64,000 nt of DNA from Kordiimonas lipolytica (GCF_001550065.1 NZ_LRUB01000024.1:62001-126000), one strand, 5' to 3'. Positions 53,957 to 62,998 are shown, counted from the first letter of the stretch. Numbers and translations are program-made. Notes: generated by a model not told the origin, from the sequence alone.

Positions 53957-54453
53957 TGCGCAGCCTCCTCGTCATAGCGGCAGCGCTTCTGCTGACAGGC
54001 TGCGGTTTCCGCCCGCTTTACGAGGCCGGTGGCTCCTCGCGCGCCATGCAGGCGCATCTCGCAGGGGTTGAGGTCGCGCCCATTGCCGACCGCCTTGGGC
54101 AGGTGATGCGCAACCGCCTGATGGACCGCCTGAACGCCGGCGGCACGCCCGATTACCGCCTGACTGTGACGCTGGAGCAGAGCACGCAAGGGTACGGCAT
54201 CCGACCGGACGCCGCCGCCACGCAGGAGCAGCTGACGCTTGTTGCCCACGTGAGCTTCACCAAACTTGATGGTGAAGAGCTTGTGTTTGTGGAAGATATG
54301 CGCGCCCGCACGTCCTATGACCTTGTGCTGTCGGATTTTGCCACGGTGACGCAGCGCGAAGACAGCGCACGCCGTCTGGCGCTTGAGCTGGCGGAACGCA
54401 TCCACCGGCGACTGGCGCTCTATTTCACCGCCAGGGAGACTGAGGGCCAGTGA
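53956..54453 (+). CDS. lptE: LPS assembly lipoprotein LptE
   Basis: A 165-aa lipoprotein. Lipobox LLTGC at Cys16, then GFRPLYEAGG, the LptE family start. The rest is a two-layer fold that plugs LptD at the outer membrane. Its start shares one base with the leuS stop and its end overlaps holA by four bases, the conserved leuS-lptE-holA order. Confidence 0.92.
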   Translation: MRSLLVIAAALLLTGCGFRPLYEAGGSSRAMQAHLAGVEVAPIADRLGQVMRNRLMDRLNAGGTPDYRLTVTLEQSTQGYGIRPDAAATQEQLTLVAHVSFTKLDGEELVFVEDMRARTSYDLVLSDFATVTQREDSARRLALELAERIHRRLALYFTARETEGQ

Positions 54454-55469
54454 AGGTAAAACCCCGCGACATACCCGCGATCCTCAAGTCGCTCGACCCG
54501 AAAATCCGGGCGGTGCTTGTGTTCGGCCGGGATGACGGGCTGGTGCGGGAACGCGCCGAAAAAATTGGCAAGCAGATTGCCGAAGACCTTTCAGACCCTT
54601 TTCAGGTAGCGCGACCCAGCCTTGCGGATATCAAGGAACATCCTTCGCTTCTCTTGGATGAGGTCTCTGCCATCTCGATGATGGGCGGCAGGCGGCTTGT
54701 ACGCCTTGAAGGTGCGGGCAATGAAAGCACCGAAGCCGTGAAGCTGGTGCTGGGGTCCGATCAGGGTGATGGCCTGCTGACCATCACAGCAGGGGATCTC
54801 AAGCCCACTTCAAGCCTGCGGAAAACCATGGAAGCGGCCAAGAACGGCCTTGCCATCGCCTGCTATGAAGACAGCATGCAAGACCTCATGGGGTTGGTGC
54901 AGACAGTGCTTGCGGATGCCGGGCTCAGTGCCACACAGGATGCGGTGGCCTATCTGGTGGAAAACCTGGGCGGTGACCGGATGGTCTCGCGCGGCGAACT
55001 TGAAAAGCTGGTGCTCTACAAAGGCGCTGAAGGTGGGCAGGTAACGCTTGCGGATGCAAAGGCCTGCGTGGGCGACACGTCGGCCATGGGCCTTGGCCAG
55101 ATTGCGGAAGCCGTGACGGCGGGCAACCTGACGGGCCTTGACCGCCTGATCGAACGCGCCTGGACGGAAGGCCACAGCGCGATCCCGATCCTCCGGCATC
55201 TGCAGATGCGGCTGATGCGCTTTCACCAGGCGCGCGGCATGATGGACCAGGGCATGAATGCTTCGGAAGCTGTGAACAAGCTTCGCCCGCCTGTGTTTTT
55301 TGGCGAGCGCGACCGTTTCATGGGCGAGGTCCAGCGCTGGTCCTCGCGCAAGATCGAGATGGCGCTCGATATCCTTCTTGAGGCAGAGATCGATTGCAAG
55401 ACCACGGGCAACCCGGCCGACGTGATCTGTGCCCGTGCGCTCCTTCGGCTCACCAAGGCGGCGAAATAA
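54450..55469 (+). CDS. holA: DNA polymerase III delta subunit
   Basis: A 339-aa clamp-loader subunit that opens the beta clamp. It has the N-terminal AAA+-like fold (VFGRDDGLVRERAEKIGKQI, then LTITAGDLKPTSSLRKTME) without a working P-loop, as expected, and a C-terminal collar domain. Starts at GTG 54450 within the end of lptE. Two bases separate it from the SGNH gene. Confidence 0.93.
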   Translation: MKVKPRDIPAILKSLDPKIRAVLVFGRDDGLVRERAEKIGKQIAEDLSDPFQVARPSLADIKEHPSLLLDEVSAISMMGGRRLVRLEGAGNESTEAVKLVLGSDQGDGLLTITAGDLKPTSSLRKTMEAAKNGLAIACYEDSMQDLMGLVQTVLADAGLSATQDAVAYLVENLGGDRMVSRGELEKLVLYKGAEGGQVTLADAKACVGDTSAMGLGQIAEAVTAGNLTGLDRLIERAWTEGHSAIPILRHLQMRLMRFHQARGMMDQGMNASEAVNKLRPPVFFGERDRFMGEVQRWSSRKIEMALDILLEAEIDCKTTGNPADVICARALLRLTKAAK

Positions 55470-55471
55470 CC

Positions 55472-56041
55472 ATGAAAATCGGATTTTTCGGCGATAGCTT
55501 CGTGGCGGGCGTGGGCGACCTAAGCGGCACGGGCTGGGTCGGTCGCTTGTGTGAGGCTGCGGGTTTAGATTATGAGGTCTTTGGCCTGGAAGGCGATACA
55601 TCGGAAGGCGTCATGAACCGTTGGCAAGGCGAGGCCGAAGGGTATGGCTTTGACCGGCTGGTCTTCATGGTGGGCTCCAATGACGCGCTCCTGAACGAGC
55701 ACCGCCGGGTCACCATCAATGAAGTCAACCGGTTGAAGAACGCCAAGGCCATCATGGTTGCGGCACGCGCGATGGCACCCACGCTGTTTGTCAGCGCGCT
55801 GCCGGTGGTCTCTGACGCGCCCGCGAGCGGCCGTATCGGCGACATGGCGCGCCAGATGGGCATGATCGCCCGAATTAACCGCGTCTCTTATGTGGATATC
55901 TGCGCCGATGTGGCTGCGTCAGATGTGTGGCGCAAGGAAGCCATGGCAAATGACGGCGCCCATCCGCTTGAGGGCGGCTACCAGCTTGTCGCGGACCTGA
56001 TCGCGAAAAGTCCCGTGTGGCAGGAATTCCTGAAGGGTTAG
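55472..56041 (+). CDS. SGNH/GDSL-family hydrolase
   Basis: A 189-aa esterase-like protein. Block I FFGDSFVAGVG holds the nucleophilic serine (Ser9); the oxyanion asparagine is in VGSNDALL; the C-terminal DGAHPLEGGY carries Asp and His. No signal peptide, so probably cytoplasmic and possibly a thioesterase or arylesterase. Cotranscribed with holA. Confidence 0.85.
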   Translation: MKIGFFGDSFVAGVGDLSGTGWVGRLCEAAGLDYEVFGLEGDTSEGVMNRWQGEAEGYGFDRLVFMVGSNDALLNEHRRVTINEVNRLKNAKAIMVAARAMAPTLFVSALPVVSDAPASGRIGDMARQMGMIARINRVSYVDICADVAASDVWRKEAMANDGAHPLEGGYQLVADLIAKSPVWQEFLKG

Positions 56042-56044
56042 GCT

Positions 56045-57019
56045 CTATTTCACCCCATGGAGTTTCCGGTAGGCGGTGGGGGAAAGCCCGAAGGTGCGCT
56101 CGAAAGATTGAATGAGCCGCACGGGTGTGCCGAACCCGCTTTCGCCCGCGACAGTCTTGAGCGGCAGGCCGGGGCTTTCAAGCAGCGTGCGGGCGGCTTC
56201 AAGCCGCAGCTTTTCCAAGTACCGCGCGGGCGTATCGCCCATTTCCGAGACGAACTTGCGGTGGAAGCTGCGTTCGCTCATGCCCGCCTGTTCGGCTGCG
56301 TCCGTCACGGTAATGGTGTCCTTCAGGTGCGCCTGCATCCATTCAAGGGTGCGACCAAAACTGCCTGTGGTCTTGCTCTGGCCTTCGAGCAAACTGCTGA
56401 ACTGGGTCTGGCTGCCGGGCCTATGGGCATAGACCACCAGCCGCCGCGCGATCCGCATGGCAATATCGCGCCCCAGGTCCCGCTCCACCAGCGCAAGCGC
56501 CATATCGATGCCTGCGGTAACGCCCGCAGAGGTCCACAAGGGGCCGTCTTCCACATAGATGGCGTCGGCGTCGACGCGGGTGTCGGGGTAAAGCCGCTTG
56601 AGTGCACCGGTGGCTTTCCAGTGGGTGGCAACCCTTTTACCGTCCGCAAGGCCTGCTGCCGCCAGCAGGAAGGTGCCCGTGCATACAGACCCGATGCGTC
56701 GGGTCGTGGTTGCGGCTTCCCTGATCCAGTTCAGGGCATTTTCCTTTGTAGCCACACGGCGGACCTGCGCGCCCTCGCCGCCGACAACCAGCAGCGTATC
56801 GATGCCTCTTGGGCTGACGCTGACAAGCGGCGTTGCGTCCATCCTCAACCCACAGCTTGACTGCACAGCAGCGCCATCAAGGCTGGCGAGCACCGGTTCA
56901 TAGGCCGGGGTTGGCAGTTCCTCATTGGCGCTTGCGAACACCTGGAACGGCCCGGTGATATCCAGCACCTGCGCGCCATCATAGGCGATAAAGACGATCT
57001 TTTTCCTGGCCGAGGTCAT
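56045..57019 (-). CDS. GlxA family regulator (DJ-1/PfpI domain plus AraC HTH)
   Basis: A 324-aa regulator. Residues 1-170 form a DJ-1/PfpI-like domain (IVFIAYDGAQVLDITGPFQVF, then GSVCTGTFLLAAAGLADGKRVATHW with the DJ-1-type Cys). Residues 225-315 hold an AraC double helix-turn-helix (VTDAAEQAGMSERSFHRKFVSEMG, then SGFGTPVRLIQSFERTFGLSPTAYRK). Of the GlxA/FtrA group, often controlling amine or sulfur metabolism. ATG 57019 is taken; 57034 is also possible. Divergent from the related DJ-1 enzyme. Confidence 0.88.
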   Translation of the reverse strand: MTSARKKIVFIAYDGAQVLDITGPFQVFASANEELPTPAYEPVLASLDGAAVQSSCGLRMDATPLVSVSPRGIDTLLVVGGEGAQVRRVATKENALNWIREAATTTRRIGSVCTGTFLLAAAGLADGKRVATHWKATGALKRLYPDTRVDADAIYVEDGPLWTSAGVTAGIDMALALVERDLGRDIAMRIARRLVVYAHRPGSQTQFSSLLEGQSKTTGSFGRTLEWMQAHLKDTITVTDAAEQAGMSERSFHRKFVSEMGDTPARYLEKLRLEAARTLLESPGLPLKTVAGESGFGTPVRLIQSFERTFGLSPTAYRKLHGVK

Positions 57020-57125
57020 GGCTCGCATTCTCATGGTTGGCAGAAATCAATAATAATTTGTCATATCAGCCACTGGGTTTCAAGGGCAAGATGGCGTCAC
57101 CCGATCACGACACGGAGAACAAAAA

Positions 57126-57803
57126 ATGTCCCTCACCATTGGATTCCTGATTTACCCCAATCTGACGCAGCTTGATTTCACCGGCCCCTATGAGGTGCTG
57201 GCCCGCGTGCCGGGTGCGAGCATGCATGTGGCCGCAAAAACGCTTGACCTAGTGACGTCCGACAGCGGGCTCCAGATCCTGCCTACGGTTACGCTTGCGG
57301 ATTGCCCGCAACTTGATGTGCTGGTGGTGCCTGGCGGCCCAAGCGTGGACGACTGGTATGAGGACGAAGAGATCATCGGTTTCCTGCGGGCGCAGGGGGC
57401 GACCGCAAAGTATGTCACATCCGTATGTACCGGGTCATTGATCCTGGGGGCGGCGGGGCTGCTGGACGGCTATAAGGCCACCACGCACTGGGCGGCGATG
57501 GATAACCTCGCGCCCTTCGGCGCAAGCCCCACGGAAGGTCGGGTGGTCAGGGACCGCAACCGCATCACCGGTGGTGGCGTGACCGCAGGCATTGATTTCG
57601 CTTTTTCAGTAGTGGCGGAACTGGCGGGGCCTGAGGTCGCGAAGGCGATCCAGCTGGGACTTGAATATAACCCCGAACCACCCTTTAAGGGCGGGCACCC
57701 CAGTGTGGCGGAACCGGAATTGGTGGAGGCCGTGACGGCCATGATGGCGGACCGGCTTGATCGCCGGCGACAGGCAGCACAGAGGCATGCCGTAGCGGGC
57801 TAG
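57126..57803 (+). CDS. DJ-1/PfpI family protein, isonitrile hydratase-like
   Basis: A 225-aa protein. FLIYPNLTQLDFTGPYEVLARV and VTSVCTGSLILGAAGLLDGYKATTHW are the DJ-1/PfpI core with the nucleophilic cysteine; length and sequence style fit the isonitrile hydratase (InhA) type, which hydrates isonitriles to formamides. Substrate not proven. Divergent from the GlxA-type regulator by 106 bases, so probably its target. Confidence 0.8.
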   Translation: MSLTIGFLIYPNLTQLDFTGPYEVLARVPGASMHVAAKTLDLVTSDSGLQILPTVTLADCPQLDVLVVPGGPSVDDWYEDEEIIGFLRAQGATAKYVTSVCTGSLILGAAGLLDGYKATTHWAAMDNLAPFGASPTEGRVVRDRNRITGGGVTAGIDFAFSVVAELAGPEVAKAIQLGLEYNPEPPFKGGHPSVAEPELVEAVTAMMADRLDRRRQAAQRHAVAG

Positions 57804-57818
57804 GTCCCCAAAAGGAAA

Positions 57819-57859
57819 CCGGCTGTCCAGGAAACCCAAAGGGAAACCCAGACAGCCGG
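57819..57859. terminator. Hairpin between the DJ-1 gene and secB
   Basis: CCGGCTGTC (57819-57827) pairs with GACAGCCGG (57851-57859) across a 23-base loop that itself contains repeated GAAACCC units. It lies between convergent genes and probably terminates both. Confidence 0.65.
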
Positions 57860-57886
57860 CCGCATTTCGGAAATTTTCCTAGCCGA

Positions 57887-58453
57887 TTAATTAAGGTTAA
57901 CCGGCGTCGGTTCTTCGCCGCCGTCAGCCGCCGAAGCAGCCTGGGCTTGTTGCGCTTCCTGTGCCGCTTGGGCACGGAAAAGCGCTTCGAAGTTGATTGG
58001 CTCCAGAAGGAGCGGCGGGAACCCGCCATCCCGGCTTGCGTCAGCGATAATGGCGCGCGCAAACGGGAACATCATGGAAGGTGCCTGGATCAGAAGGAAC
58101 GGCTTCAGCGCTTCTTCAGGCACGTTACGGATGCCGTAGAGGGAGCCGTAAGCAAGCTCAACCACGAAAGCAACCTGTTCGCCACCGCCTTCAGCAGGGG
58201 CCGTTGCCTTTGCAGAGATCTTCAGCTCTACCTCATAGACTTCGTCATTCATCTTGCGAACGCCGACGTTTACATTCACGTCGATGGCTGGCTTCTGGCC
58301 GGCCAGCGCCTGCAGGCTTGCAGGGGCATTCGGGTTTTCAAAAGAAAGGTCTTTTACATACTGCGCAATAACGCCGGCCTGTGGGCCTTCTGCACCTTCA
58401 GGTGCTGGGCCGCCTACTGGCGCCTGGTCATTGCCGAATTCATTTTCTGCCAT
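57887..58453 (-). CDS. secB: Protein-export chaperone SecB
   Basis: A 188-aa tetrameric chaperone. IAQYVKDLSFENPNAP and VRKMNDEVYEVELKISA, then FVVELAYGSLYGI and LIQAPSMMFPFARAIIADASRDGGFPPLLLEPINF are the conserved SecB blocks. The C-terminal tail is long, alanine/glutamine-rich. ATG 58453 is preferred; the frame extends upstream without family match. In relatives it lies beside dnaQ; here it is 34 kb from it. Confidence 0.95.
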   Translation of the reverse strand: MAENEFGNDQAPVGGPAPEGAEGPQAGVIAQYVKDLSFENPNAPASLQALAGQKPAIDVNVNVGVRKMNDEVYEVELKISAKATAPAEGGGEQVAFVVELAYGSLYGIRNVPEEALKPFLLIQAPSMMFPFARAIIADASRDGGFPPLLLEPINFEALFRAQAAQEAQQAQAASAADGGEEPTPVNLN

Positions 58454-58581
58454 TTTTTCACTCTTTTCATTGGTGCCAGCCCCCCAAAACCAACAGGGTC
58501 GGCAAATCTGGGGCAAACGGCTAGCATGGATTTATCGATTGAACAATATGCAAATGCGCCAAAAATGGCGGATTTCCTAAT

Positions 58582-59058
58582 TTATTGGTTGTCGGGGTGG
58601 TCCTTTTCCTTGAGGCGTGCTTTTGCCGCATCCTCTTCAGTCCGTTCTTCCCAATATTCCCCTTCGATGATGATGGTCTCATGGGGCCGTGCCTGTCCGC
58701 GCCGGACCACAAATTGCGCCATTCCAAGCTTTCCCAAGGCCAGCCGCACAGGCGGGATCAGCAGAAGCGCCCCGACAAAGTCGGTCATGAAGCCGGGGAT
58801 GAACAGGAAAACCCCTGCAATTGCCAGAAAGAAGCCATGGACCAGACTGGCGCCCAAAGCCCCGCCATCCCTGGATGCCGCCTGCATTTCCTGGAACACC
58901 CTGATCCCCTGCCGCTTGACGATAGACAGGCCGACAGCTGCGGTGAGAATGCAGAGCGCGACTGTGGAAAGCGCGCCAATCTCTTCGCCGATGTCGATCA
59001 GAATGGCCAGCTCTGCCACCGGCAGGGCCAAAATTAACAAAAATATGATTAAGGGCAT
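58582..59058 (-). CDS. fxsA: FxsA family membrane protein
   Basis: A 158-aa protein with three or four membrane segments (about 3-22, 30-48, 70-95). Its pattern PLIIFLLILALPVAELAILIDIGEEIG and FLFIPGFMTDFVGALLLIPPVR matches FxsA, which relieves phage T7 exclusion in E. coli. Function in alphaproteobacteria is unknown. It precedes secB by 128 bases on the minus strand. Confidence 0.9.
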   Translation of the reverse strand: MPLIIFLLILALPVAELAILIDIGEEIGALSTVALCILTAAVGLSIVKRQGIRVFQEMQAASRDGGALGASLVHGFFLAIAGVFLFIPGFMTDFVGALLLIPPVRLALGKLGMAQFVVRRGQARPHETIIIEGEYWEERTEEDAAKARLKEKDHPDNQ

Positions 59059-59166
59059 TTCTTGTTCTTTCTAACGATTACCCTTATCTATAAAGGAAGA
59101 GATGGTGCCCGGGTCAATAGTCGGGCAGAAATTCAGTGCATAAAAACGCTAATGAGACAGTAAAAC

Positions 59167-59832
59167 ATGGAATTAGTTATTCTTGCGGCGGTCGCGGCCT
59201 TTATTCTTCTTCGGTTGCGCTCCGAGCTTGGAAATAAAACAGGCAATGAGCCACTGCCACCGGCAGCGGGCAATATGCACGGACGCCACGATCACTCGGA
59301 TGCCATGGGCGATGACAGTGCAGGCGATCGCCCTGATGTCATCATGGGCGACCAGACGGTTATTGACCTTGAGCAGAACCCGGCGCTGAGGAAGGCCTAT
59401 CAGGATATCCGTCATGCGGACAGGTCTTTCGACCTGAACACCTTCATGACCGGTGCCAAGGCGGCCTATGAAATGATCTTGGAGGCCTTCTGGAAAGGCG
59501 ACAAGGAGACGCTCAGGGAGTTTCTTGACGATTCCGTTTACGAGCAGTTCGCTGGCGCCGTTGACAAGCGCGAGGCAGACGGCCTGGTGGTTCATAACAA
59601 GATCCTTGATGTGACCGAGATGGATATCATCGGCGCGCAGCTGATTGACCGCACAGCGGAACTGACGGTCCATTTCCGCGCCGAGCTGATCGCTGTCACC
59701 AAAGACAAAGACGGCAATGTGGTTGAAGGCAATGTATCCGACGCTGTTGAGGTGAACGACAAATGGACCTTCGCGCGCGATACCAAGTCGCGTACGCCGA
59801 TGTGGACCCTCGTGGCAACGCGGGCGGGCTAA
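59167..59832 (+). CDS. Tim44/TimA-domain protein
   Basis: A 221-aa protein. A short N-terminal membrane segment (about 1-16) and a low-complexity His/Asp-rich linker precede the Tim44-like domain (about 85-220), with FDLNTFMTGAKAAYEMILEAFWKGDKETLREFLDDSVYEQF typical of the family. Bacterial members localise to the membrane and are related to the mitochondrial Tim44 import subunit. It starts the tim44-mltA-smr-xre run and is divergent from fxsA. Confidence 0.92.
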   Translation: MELVILAAVAAFILLRLRSELGNKTGNEPLPPAAGNMHGRHDHSDAMGDDSAGDRPDVIMGDQTVIDLEQNPALRKAYQDIRHADRSFDLNTFMTGAKAAYEMILEAFWKGDKETLREFLDDSVYEQFAGAVDKREADGLVVHNKILDVTEMDIIGAQLIDRTAELTVHFRAELIAVTKDKDGNVVEGNVSDAVEVNDKWTFARDTKSRTPMWTLVATRAG

Positions 59833-59835
59833 GCC

Positions 59836-61038
59836 GTGGGCCGCGCGCTCAGCTATACAGTCGGGCTTTTGCTCCTGATCGCGCTGCCGCTTGCGGCAGC
59901 GTTTTTCCTTCTCTCCCATAAACCGAAGGGCCTTTTGTTCAGGCCAGTGCCATTTTCTGAACTGCCAGGCTGGGTTGCTGACGACCTCTCGCGTACGCTG
60001 CCGGCGCTATACAAAAGCTGTGACCGTATTCTTGGCTTTCCGGAAAACCGCCGCATTCCCGGTGCCCGCATTGGTGGCCACGCCCGCGACTGGGAGGCCG
60101 CGTGCCAGGATGTGTTGCTGGCAACCGATGATGCGTCGCTTAGGCATGTGCTTGAGGCGCATTTCCAGCCGCTTGAGGTGTCTGTGGGTGGCAACCCGGT
60201 TGGAGTATTCACCGGATATTATGAAACGCTGCTGCACGGAAGCGAGGTCAAGACCGCGCGCTATAGCGTGCCGCTTCACACCCGCCCGCCAGAGCTCGTG
60301 AGCGTTGACCTGGGCACCTTCCGTGCTGATCTGAAGGGGCGCCGCATTGCGGGCGAGGTGAAGGGCAACAAGCTTGTGCCTTATGCCGACCGGGCGGCGA
60401 TTGCTGATGGCGCGCTTGATGGCCGCGACCTTGAACTTCTGTGGGTCGATGACCCGGTAGATGCCTTCTTCCTGCATATCCAGGGCTCTGGCCGGGTGCA
60501 GATGCCGGACGGCAGTTTACGCATGATCGGATACGCCGACCAGAACGGGCATCCTTACTATGCCATCGGTCGGACACTGATCGAAGACGGCGAAGTGGCG
60601 CGTGAAAATATGTCCATGCAGGCGATCCGCGCCTGGCTGGCGGACAACCCGGACCGCATGGACGCCCTGATGAACAAGAATGCCTCATATATTTTCTTCC
60701 GCGACTTGGGTGAAAGTGATGGGCCTTTCGGGTCTGCCGGTGTGCCGCTGACGGCGCGGCGCTCGCTGGCTGTTGACCGGCGGCACCTGCCGCTTCATGC
60801 GCCTGTTTGGCTTTCCACATCGCACCCCAACCCCCGCGGGCCTATGGCAGAGCCTGTTGCTTTCAATCATCTGATGGTGGCCCAGGATACGGGCGGCGCC
60901 ATCAATGGCGAAATCCGGGGGGACGTTTTCTGGGGCTTTGGCGAAGAGGCCGAGCTGATCGCAGGGCCAATGAACAATGCGGGCCGCTATTGGCTGTTGC
61001 TGCCGAAGGCGCTCGCGGATCAGGCTGTCGGGGAATGA
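59836..61038 (+). CDS. mltA: Membrane-bound lytic murein transglycosylase A
   Basis: A 400-aa enzyme. An N-terminal hydrophobic segment (about 7-25) is followed by the MltA domain (GNPVGVFTGYYETLLHGSEV, FFLHIQGSGRVQMPDGSLRMIGYADQNGHPY) and the 3D domain near the C-terminus with FNHLMVAQDTGGAINGEIRGDVFWGFG, which holds catalytic Asp. It lacks a lipobox, so it is anchored by the helix. GTG 59836 follows the previous stop by three bases. Confidence 0.93.
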   Translation: MGRALSYTVGLLLLIALPLAAAFFLLSHKPKGLLFRPVPFSELPGWVADDLSRTLPALYKSCDRILGFPENRRIPGARIGGHARDWEAACQDVLLATDDASLRHVLEAHFQPLEVSVGGNPVGVFTGYYETLLHGSEVKTARYSVPLHTRPPELVSVDLGTFRADLKGRRIAGEVKGNKLVPYADRAAIADGALDGRDLELLWVDDPVDAFFLHIQGSGRVQMPDGSLRMIGYADQNGHPYYAIGRTLIEDGEVARENMSMQAIRAWLADNPDRMDALMNKNASYIFFRDLGESDGPFGSAGVPLTARRSLAVDRRHLPLHAPVWLSTSHPNPRGPMAEPVAFNHLMVAQDTGGAINGEIRGDVFWGFGEEAELIAGPMNNAGRYWLLLPKALADQAVGE

Positions 61039-61042
61039 TGCC

Positions 61043-61636
61043 GTGGCCAAAAAACCAAAGCTGAGCGAGCGAGACGAGGCCATCTGGCAGAAGGTGGCGG
61101 AAAGCGTGACGCCTCTGGGCGATCGGCCCGATGCCCCTCCCATTCCTCCGCGGCGCATGGTGCGCGACCTTCGGGAAGGCCAAGGCCTGCCAAGCGAGTG
61201 GCATTCCCGCCCCAGCCCCACACCCGACGCCCGGATTGATAGGAAGACGCGCCGGCAAATCACCACAGGGCGGCAGGAGGTGGACCGCTCGATCGACCTG
61301 CACGGCATGACACAGGAACAGGCCTTTCGGGTGCTGAAGTCCACCGTTGAAGGCGCGGTCAGGCGCGGTGACAAGACGCTTCTGGTGGTCACTGGCAAGG
61401 GCGGCAAGCGCTTTTCCCAGCTGGACGCAACACCCGCGGCTTATAGGACCCGCGATGAGTTCGAACAGTTTGGCGGTGTGCTTCGGCGCATGGTGCCCCT
61501 GTGGCTTAATGGGCCTGAACTGAAGCCCTTCATCCAGTCCTACGGCCCGGCGGCACAGGAGCATGGCGGCGAAGGAGCCATGTATGTGATCCTGAGGCGC
61601 CGCTTGCCAGGCAGCCGAAAGGGAGGGGTATCATGA
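61043..61636 (+). CDS. Smr domain protein
   Basis: A 197-aa protein. The Smr (MutS2 C-terminal) domain occupies about 88-190: SIDLHGMTQEQAFRVL and VVTGKGGKRF are its signature segments, giving nicking-endonuclease-like features. GTG 61043 gives the natural start just after mltA; the frame extends into mltA but without homology. Overlaps the XRE gene by four bases. Confidence 0.88.
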   Translation: MAKKPKLSERDEAIWQKVAESVTPLGDRPDAPPIPPRRMVRDLREGQGLPSEWHSRPSPTPDARIDRKTRRQITTGRQEVDRSIDLHGMTQEQAFRVLKSTVEGAVRRGDKTLLVVTGKGGKRFSQLDATPAAYRTRDEFEQFGGVLRRMVPLWLNGPELKPFIQSYGPAAQEHGGEGAMYVILRRRLPGSRKGGVS

Positions 61637-61998
61637 CCCCTTTTGGCGAACGCCTGCGCGAGCTTCGGAAGAGACAAGGCATCAACCAGGCCGAACTGGC
61701 GGCGGCGCTTGATGTCTCGCCTGCCTATCTGTCGGCGCTTGAGCACGGCAAGCGTGGTGCCCCCAGCTGGGCCTTCATCCAGAAGGTGATCCAGTATTTC
61801 GGCCTGATCTGGGATGAGGCAGAGCAGTTGCAGGAGCTGGCGCAGCTGTCGAAACCCAAGGTCACCATTGATACGGCAGGCATGGATGAACGCGCGACGC
61901 TTGCGGCCAACCTGCTCGCACGCCGCATCGGCCGCCTTAATGACCGCGAGCTTGACCAGTTGCTGGCTTTCCTGAGCGATCAGCCCAGGGGCGGTTAG
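61633..61998 (+). CDS. XRE family transcriptional regulator
   Basis: A 121-aa protein with a Cro/CI-type helix-turn-helix in the N-terminal 65 residues (LRELRKRQGINQAELAAALDVSPAYLSALEHGKR). The C-terminal helical part is characteristic of the short regulators that follow smr in alphaproteobacteria. Target unknown. Last gene of the tim44-mltA-smr run. Confidence 0.88.
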   Translation: MTPFGERLRELRKRQGINQAELAAALDVSPAYLSALEHGKRGAPSWAFIQKVIQYFGLIWDEAEQLQELAQLSKPKVTIDTAGMDERATLAANLLARRIGRLNDRELDQLLAFLSDQPRGG

Positions 61999-62198
61999 TT
62001 AGACTCATATTTCGCAATGGATCTTTTGGCACCATATAGCCAGCGAGGTGATCGGGCTCAAATTCAGTTCTGGTGACGCTTGGCTGTTCGCGTTCATTGT
62101 AATTCGGGTTATCAAGAGTTTGGAATCCAATGGAGAAGCGCTTTATTCTAATGTACCAGTTCGACAAGTGCTTTCTACGATAAAGGCTAAAAGAAAAC
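61999..62198. other. AT-rich spacer after the XRE gene
   Basis: 200 bases of clearly lower GC content with no supportable gene. A minus-strand frame of 76 codons overlaps the XRE gene and lacks a ribosome-binding site. No repeat or terminator is obvious. Confidence 0.5.
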
Positions 62199-62588
62199 CT
62201 AGCGACTTTTAGTCGTGCATTCTGACGATAATTTCTCCAGTACGTTCGAGATATTCACGATATCCGGGTGGCTTTCCTTCAGGCCCATGGACATCAGCAT
62301 GTCTTTCTTCTGGGTCAGGTCCGCGATGCGTGTGGTGCATTCGTCCGGCTCCTCTTTCACCTCAACAACCTGCGGTTTCTGCAGGTCATGCAGAATGATA
62401 TTCACCTGATTGAGGCGGGTCTGCATCTCGCTTGTCATCAGGCGCAGGCGGCGAACCTCTTCCTTCAGCACAACAACCTGATCTTCCAGAAGCTGGATGC
62501 GGGCCCTGTCTGCTTCATCGGTGGCGGCCAGGGCCGGCTGGGTTAAGAAAACAGCGCCGAGCGAAAGCGCAAAAACAAAACGCAACAT
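62199..62588 (-). CDS. Exported coiled-coil hypothetical protein
   Basis: A 129-aa protein with a clear signal peptide (about 1-21, ALA-ATD). Residues 25-70 form a strong coiled coil (heptads in IQLLEDQVVVLKEEVRRLRLMTSEMQTRL), then two cysteines, at about 84 and 124, bracket a short helical stretch. Not recognised. It is one of three small minus-strand envelope genes here. Confidence 0.65.
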   Translation of the reverse strand: MLRFVFALSLGAVFLTQPALAATDEADRARIQLLEDQVVVLKEEVRRLRLMTSEMQTRLNQVNIILHDLQKPQVVEVKEEPDECTTRIADLTQKKDMLMSMGLKESHPDIVNISNVLEKLSSECTTKSR

Positions 62589-62647
62589 GAACTATTCCTT
62601 CGGTCAGGACCCCTTGGGCGGGACCATATCAACATGGGCCAATTGGC

Positions 62648-62998
62648 TCAAGCTTCACATTTTCCGCTTAGGGAAGTTTGCTGCTGTCTGGTTTCAATAA
62701 GCTGGTTCATCAGCTGGACATAAAGCCGGTTTGGCTTTTCCGAAATCACAGTGCCACTGGCGTCCTTTTCCTGGACCATGGCTGGGATGTTCCTGATTTG
62801 CGCTTCAAGTGCCGCATAGGTTTCTCTTAGTACTGCGAGCTGTGCAATGCATCCCGACGGGCTCATCGCAGCATGCTTTTCCGGGCTTGTTCGACTTTGG
62901 CTTGATGTCGCCAGATGGTTGGAGAGCTGCACATAGGCCAGTACCGCAAGCGAAAGCGTGATAACCCCCAGGCAGGCTTTTGAAAATGTGTCGGTCAT
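62648..62998 (-). CDS. Small single-helix membrane protein with two cysteines
   Basis: A 116-aa protein. One N-terminal membrane segment (about 8-26), then a soluble periplasmic part with cysteines at about 50 and 114 bracketing amphipathic helices. Not recognised. Placed between the other two small exported genes on the minus strand. Confidence 0.6.
   Translation of the reverse strand: MTDTFSKACLGVITLSLAVLAYVQLSNHLATSSQSRTSPEKHAAMSPSGCIAQLAVLRETYAALEAQIRNIPAMVQEKDASGTVISEKPNRLYVQLMNQLIETRQQQTSLSGKCEA

Noticed and set aside
61937..62167. 76-codon minus-strand frame overlapping the XRE gene end
   Set aside because: Half of it is antisense to the XRE gene and no ribosome-binding site is seen; composition changes abruptly within it.
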